A stretch of 64,000 nucleotides of DNA from contig SVPH01000013.1 in NCBI GenBank assembly GCA_015065965.1, forward strand, positions 1-64,000. The letters are read 5' to 3'. Position numbers and translations under genes: made by a program. Numbering within the stretch: position 1 is the first letter of the stretch; every line of letters begins with the position of its first letter. This DNA comes from Oscillospiraceae bacterium. Its GTDB lineage: Bacteria; Bacillota; Clostridia; Oscillospirales; Acutalibacteraceae. The notes beneath the pieces are model-generated. The model did no database searches. It was not told the origin of the DNA and was given only the letters and a program-made list of their open reading frames with translations. Below are positions 57,031 to 64,000 of this stretch, piece after piece.

Positions 57031-57121
57031 TCATTCTGAGCGACAGTGAAGAATCTTTTATAAAAAAAATACCGCTTTTAAAATCCTTGGTTAATCTCAG
57101 GATGACAAAAGCGGTATTTTT
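57031..57121. repeat. Dispersed-type inverted repeat/terminator (tcattctgagcgacagtgaagaatc … ctcaggatgac)
   Basis: Outer tcattctga/tcaggatga arms plus inner aaaataccgctttt/aaaagcggtatttt. Confidence 0.5.
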
Positions 57122-57195
57122 GATTTTTTCGGCGGTTTGTGGGCAAACCGCCTCACAGTATTAATTTGCTCACTGCATAATAGTTGCTGATATGA

Positions 57196-57774
57196 CTATA
57201 TGCGGTCATTCATTGATTTTAATATTTTCCCAACAGCAATAAGACCGACTACCGTAAGAATCAGTTCAATTGCCATGTATGAGCCGTTATATATAAAGGA
57301 ATACAGTGCAACAGCCATTCCTTCGGGGCAGTAGCCGGTCCAGATTGTAATGCCGCTGATAAAGTGGCAGATAAATCTGATAATGCATACCACCGCACCG
57401 CCCAGCGCAAGTTCTGCAGTCTGTCTGCTGCCGAATCTGCCCTTGAACATTCCGCCAAGGCCGAGGCAGCCGAAAGCGATAATATAATCCGCAAACGCAA
57501 CGATAAGATAAGCCGCAATGCCCGAAACATATGAAAAGTTCTTATATCCCATCATCATTTCAAAAATTGCAAGCACGCTTGAAGCGGCAAGGCCGTTTTT
57601 TATGCCGTGGCGGTAAGAGAGGAGGATTATCGGCACTTGACCGAACAGGCTGAAGCCTCCGCCGTAAGCATAGGGCCACGGAATGAAATCTGAAACGATG
57701 AACACTGCGATTGAAAGAGCAACCATCATTGCACTTTCGGCAAGAATTTGATTTTTTGTGAGTTTTTTTGACAT
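57196..57774 (-). CDS. thiT: Thiamine ECF transporter substrate-binding component ThiT
   Basis: NQILAESAMMVALSIAVFIVSDFIPWPYAYGGGFSLFGQVPIILLSYRHGIKNGLAASSVLAIFEMMMGYKN; TPP riboswitch upstream. Confidence 0.92.
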   Translation of the reverse strand: MSKKLTKNQILAESAMMVALSIAVFIVSDFIPWPYAYGGGFSLFGQVPIILLSYRHGIKNGLAASSVLAIFEMMMGYKNFSYVSGIAAYLIVAFADYIIAFGCLGLGGMFKGRFGSRQTAELALGGAVVCIIRFICHFISGITIWTGYCPEGMAVALYSFIYNGSYMAIELILTVVGLIAVGKILKSMNDRI

Positions 57775-57843
57775 AAGTATTTCTCCTTTCAAATGAAAGG
57801 GTGTGCAAATTATACTTTTTGTAATTCCATCACAAAAAATACA

Positions 57844-57867
57844 AGCCCGATGCTAAAATGCATCGGG
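57844..57867 (-). terminator. Riboswitch-controlled terminator hairpin
   Basis: gcccgatgctaaaatgcatcgggc; minus-strand T run after the stem (ttgtattttttg). Confidence 0.8.
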
Positions 57868-57884
57868 CGTAAAATTTGCACTGA

Positions 57885-57965
57885 GGCCTTTTTCCTACGC
57901 CCGCATTACCGGGATCAGGTTTGAGGGTATAATCTCAGCCGCCTTAAGGCAGCACCCCTTTGTCA
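57885..57965 (-). ncRNA. TPP riboswitch (THI element)
   Basis: RC: GGGGTGCTGCCTTAAGGCGGCTGAGATTATACCCTCAAACCTGATCCCGGTAATGCGGGCGTAGGAA. Confidence 0.96.
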
Positions 57966-58020
57966 ACGATATTATAATGGATAATTTTACGGATGTCAAT
58001 ATTTTTTCTGCGGCTACCGT

Positions 58021-58497
58021 TTATTCCGTAACCGTAACATCAAGCAGTTCAGCGCCTGTATACTCTGCAAGTGCATTCGGCTCAATTCCGAGCATTGTGC
58101 CGCGCACACCTGCACTGACATATATTTTGTCAAAGAGAACTGCGGTTTCGTCAATCACGGTAGGGAACTGCTTTTTCATGCCGACAGGCGAGCAGCCTCC
58201 GCGGATATAGCCCGTTGTTTTCAGCAAATCCTTGACATGGAGCATTTCAACCTTTTTTTCTCCAAAGGCTTTTGCAACTTTTTTAAGGTCAAGTTCCTCA
58301 CAAGTAGGTATGCAGCACACGCCGAAACCGTGCTTTTCACCGCTGAAAACAAGGGTTTTGAATATCTGCGACGGGTCTTTCCCCGTCTTTTTTGCAATGC
58401 TTGTGCCCGAAAGGTCACTCTCGTCAACCGCATATTCCATAACTTCAAACGGAATTTTTGCCGCTTCAAGCAGACGCATTGCGTTGGTTTTGGTCAT
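58021..58497 (-). CDS. ybaK: Cys-tRNA(Pro) deacylase YbaK/EbsC
   Basis: MTKTNAMRLLEAAKIPFEVMEYAVDESDLSGTSIAKKTGKDPSQIFKTLV; KTTGYIRGGCSPVGMKKQFPTVIDETA. Confidence 0.95.
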   Translation of the reverse strand: MTKTNAMRLLEAAKIPFEVMEYAVDESDLSGTSIAKKTGKDPSQIFKTLVFSGEKHGFGVCCIPTCEELDLKKVAKAFGEKKVEMLHVKDLLKTTGYIRGGCSPVGMKKQFPTVIDETAVLFDKIYVSAGVRGTMLGIEPNALAEYTGAELLDVTVTE

Positions 58498-58513
58498 TTA
58501 TATCACTTCTGTA

Positions 58514-61663
<3,150 letters not shown>

Positions 61664-61726
61664 TTATGTTTGTCTACAATGGATTTGTGTGGTATAATCA
61701 ATATGAATTCAGCAAAGGAGAATGTT

Positions 61727-62413
61727 ATGAACAGACCCTATGTTATATGCCATATGGTGGTATCCGTTGACGGCAAAGTGACGGGTGATTATCTTGCCGC
61801 ACCCGAATGCGTTAAAGCAACCGATTTATATTATGAAATAAACCGTGAATACAAGGCGGATGCCTTTGCTTGCGGCAGAATTACGATGGAAGGCAGTTTT
61901 ACGGGCGGATGGTACCCCGATTTATCCGCTTTTGATGCCGTTGAGGATGAAGAGGATTTTGTTCCCGATACACTTGAGGGGTTTTATGCCGTTTCTTTTG
62001 ACCCCAAAGGCAGACTCGGATGGAAAGAGAATAAAATCGTCGACGAAGACCCCGGCTACGGCGGCGCTCAGATTATTGAAGTGCTGACATCTCAGGCAGA
62101 CCCGAAATACCTCGGTTATCTCAGAGCAACGGACATTCCTTATATCTTTGCAGGCGAAACGGAAATTGACGTTGACCGTGCGCTCTTAAAACTGAAAGAG
62201 AAATTCAATATAAACAAACTCCTGCTTGAAGGCGGAAGCATTATAAACGGCTCATTCCAAAGGGCAGGTGCGATAGACGAACTCAGCCTTGTGACTGCCC
62301 CGATTATTGCAGGCGAGGGCAAGCCGCTGTTTGATGAATGCGGATTCTGCGCATATTCCGAAACGCAAGTCAGAATCCATGACGGCGCAGTGTGGATAAG
62401 GTATAAAAAATAA
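61727..62413 (+). CDS. RibD C-terminal/dihydrofolate reductase-like family protein
   Basis: MNRPYVICHMVVSVDGKVTGDYL…CGRITMEGSF…NKLLLEGGSIINGSFQRAGAIDELSLVTAPIIAGEGKPLFD. Confidence 0.88.
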   Translation: MNRPYVICHMVVSVDGKVTGDYLAAPECVKATDLYYEINREYKADAFACGRITMEGSFTGGWYPDLSAFDAVEDEEDFVPDTLEGFYAVSFDPKGRLGWKENKIVDEDPGYGGAQIIEVLTSQADPKYLGYLRATDIPYIFAGETEIDVDRALLKLKEKFNINKLLLEGGSIINGSFQRAGAIDELSLVTAPIIAGEGKPLFDECGFCAYSETQVRIHDGAVWIRYKK

Positions 62414-62432
62414 AGACCGCAGACGCGGTCTT

Positions 62433-63161
62433 TTAATTTTCTTCTTTTTCTTCGGTTTCTTCTTCTGATTTTTCTGCTTCTTCCTCTGCTTTTTTGGATT
62501 TGACTGCGTATTTTATAATCCATATAATCAGCGCAATCGGCAGAAGTATTGCGGCTGCAAGAGCGATTTTATCCATCGGCACATAATCATATAGTCCGTC
62601 ACCGAGGATTGTGAAAAGGATAACTCTCGGCAGAATGCCGCCGATTGAAATGAGAAAATAGGTTAAGAATTTCATCTTGACTGCGCCGAAAAACAGGCTG
62701 ACGAGGTCAATCGGAAAAACGGGCAGAAATCTTATTGCAAAAATGGCGGAAAGTTTGTTTTTGCCGTGGAGTTCAAGAACTTTGTTGCCGTATTTTATCT
62801 TTTGAAGTTTCGCGATAACATAGTTGCCGCCCATAATACGACCGAAAAGGTATGAAACGGAAACTTCAATAAAAATTCCGACGGCGTTGATAAGAATTGC
62901 CCAATGGGCAGGGAATGCCATGCCCACTGCAATGTAAATCAGCGATGCGGGGATAACAAAAACCATGGATTTCAGCAGGTAAATGCCCCATACCGCAAGC
63001 AGAGCGGTAAATACGCTTGAACTTGCCTCAACAATTCCCCTGACATCCATCGTTTTAAAATCCTCATATTTCCAGATAATCAGGGCAATAATAAATACCG
63101 AAACAACAATCCTTGCCGCAAGCCCGACTGCGTGCGAGCCGCGCTGAAGTTCTTTTTTCAT
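62433..63161 (-). CDS. TVP38/TMEM64 (VTT-domain) membrane protein with acidic/Lys-rich tail
   Basis: IPASLIYIAVGMAFPAHWAILINAVGIFIEVSVSYLFGRIMG; IRFLPVFPIDLVSLFFGAVKM; tail KKAEEEAEKSEEETEEKEEN. Confidence 0.9.
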   Translation of the reverse strand: MKKELQRGSHAVGLAARIVVSVFIIALIIWKYEDFKTMDVRGIVEASSSVFTALLAVWGIYLLKSMVFVIPASLIYIAVGMAFPAHWAILINAVGIFIEVSVSYLFGRIMGGNYVIAKLQKIKYGNKVLELHGKNKLSAIFAIRFLPVFPIDLVSLFFGAVKMKFLTYFLISIGGILPRVILFTILGDGLYDYVPMDKIALAAAILLPIALIIWIIKYAVKSKKAEEEAEKSEEETEEKEEN

Positions 63162-63320
63162 AATATCCTCTCCAAAAAACTTTGGTTTTGAATCAATAAT
63201 ACTCTATTTTGGAACTTAAAGCAAGAAAATTAACAATTTAAAAATAAAATTTTTGTAGACAGAAAGTTAATCCTGTGTTATATTTATATAGTATGCTTTT
63301 GCGAAGGAGGGAAGTTCGCC

Positions 63321-64000
63321 ATGATGACAATGAAAGAGAAACTTGAAAGAGCCTCGGCTGCGGTTGCTTTTGACGGTATTTATAAGTATGTCAAAAAGAA
63401 CCCCGAAGAAAATATAATTAAACTTATCAACCTTGCTCAGAAACTCATGGGCGGCGCTTTCCCCGAAAAGAATTTTGATGCATTCCGCAAGGCGGTTCAG
63501 GATAAGGATAATGTATGGCGTACTTTTGCGCTGAACATAATTGAAAACTGCGATGAAAGCGTAATCAAAAATATGCTTCTTGCGCTGGGTCTCGGTGCAG
63601 GCGTCAACGGCACGAAGGCTGTGCGTGCGAACAGAGAAAAATATAAGTGCAACATTCCTTTCCTCATGCTTTTTGACCCGACAAGTGCCTGTAACCTTCG
63701 CTGTAAAGGCTGCTGGTCGGCGGAATACGGCCACAAGTCAAACCTCACTCTTGATGAGATGAGAAGCATAATCAATCAGGGCACCGAACTCGGCACCCAT
63801 CTCTATATGCTCACGGGCGGCGAACCTCTTATCAAGAAAAAAGAGATTCTCACTCTCTGCCGTGAAAATCCGGACTGTGCATTCCTTGCCTACACAAACG
63901 CCACTCTCATTGATCAGGCTTTCTGCGATGAGATGAAGAGCGTCGGCAACCTCTCGCTTGCGTTAAGTATAGAGGGTACGGAAGACAGCAACGATGCAAG
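63321..64000 (+). CDS. Radical SAM protein, truncated by the right window edge
   Basis: MMTMKEKLERASAAVAFDGIYKYVKK…LFDPTSACNLRCKGCWSAEYGHKSNLTLDEMRSIINQ…YMLTGGEPL (CxxxCxxC); RBS gaaggaggg; frame open to end, absent from ORF track. Confidence 0.92.
   Translation, partial: MMTMKEKLERASAAVAFDGIYKYVKKNPEENIIKLINLAQKLMGGAFPEKNFDAFRKAVQDKDNVWRTFALNIIENCDESVIKNMLLALGLGAGVNGTKAVRANREKYKCNIPFLMLFDPTSACNLRCKGCWSAEYGHKSNLTLDEMRSIINQGTELGTHLYMLTGGEPLIKKKEILTLCRENPDCAFLAYTNATLIDQAFCDEMKSVGNLSLALSIEGTEDSNDA

Overview
Chromosomal window from a Gram-positive, Clostridia-like bacterium; the family contents suggest Oscillospiraceae/Ruminococcaceae, but this is inference. It is mostly core genes. In order: (i) a zinc-ribbon/TPM/lipoprotein cluster resembling the B. 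subtilis YdjGHI membrane-stress genes, cut by the left edge; (ii) a small mobile-element remnant (TnpV and DUF6809-like); (iii) mreBCD, a PBP2-type gene and a MinD-like ATPase; (iv) mnmE, mnmG, rsmG, a noc-like parB, parA and parB, with two perfect parS sites; (v) tRNA-Gly and a two-component system; (vi) SRP RNA, dnaX, ybaB, recR, dnaN, an S4-domain gene, recF and a remB-like gene, with DnaA boxes upstream of dnaN but no dnaA; (vii) minus-strand genes including efp, prfA and a TsaC/Sua5-CoaE fusion; (viii) a TetR-nucleotidase operon, maf, NUDIX, an orphan 5S rRNA, a TPP riboswitch with thiT, a GH2 beta-galactosidase, and a radical SAM gene cut by the right edge. The most interesting locus is a ~1.8 kb insertion at the 3' end of tRNA-Pro. 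It is bounded by an exact 45-bp direct repeat (51690-51734 and 53496-53540), has no intact integrase, and carries one DUF4417-like gene. That gene's promoter overlaps a perfect LexA/DinR-type SOS box (CGAACGAATGTTCG), so it looks like an SOS-controlled single-cargo element. All calls come from reading the sequence and ORF track; no database search was run.
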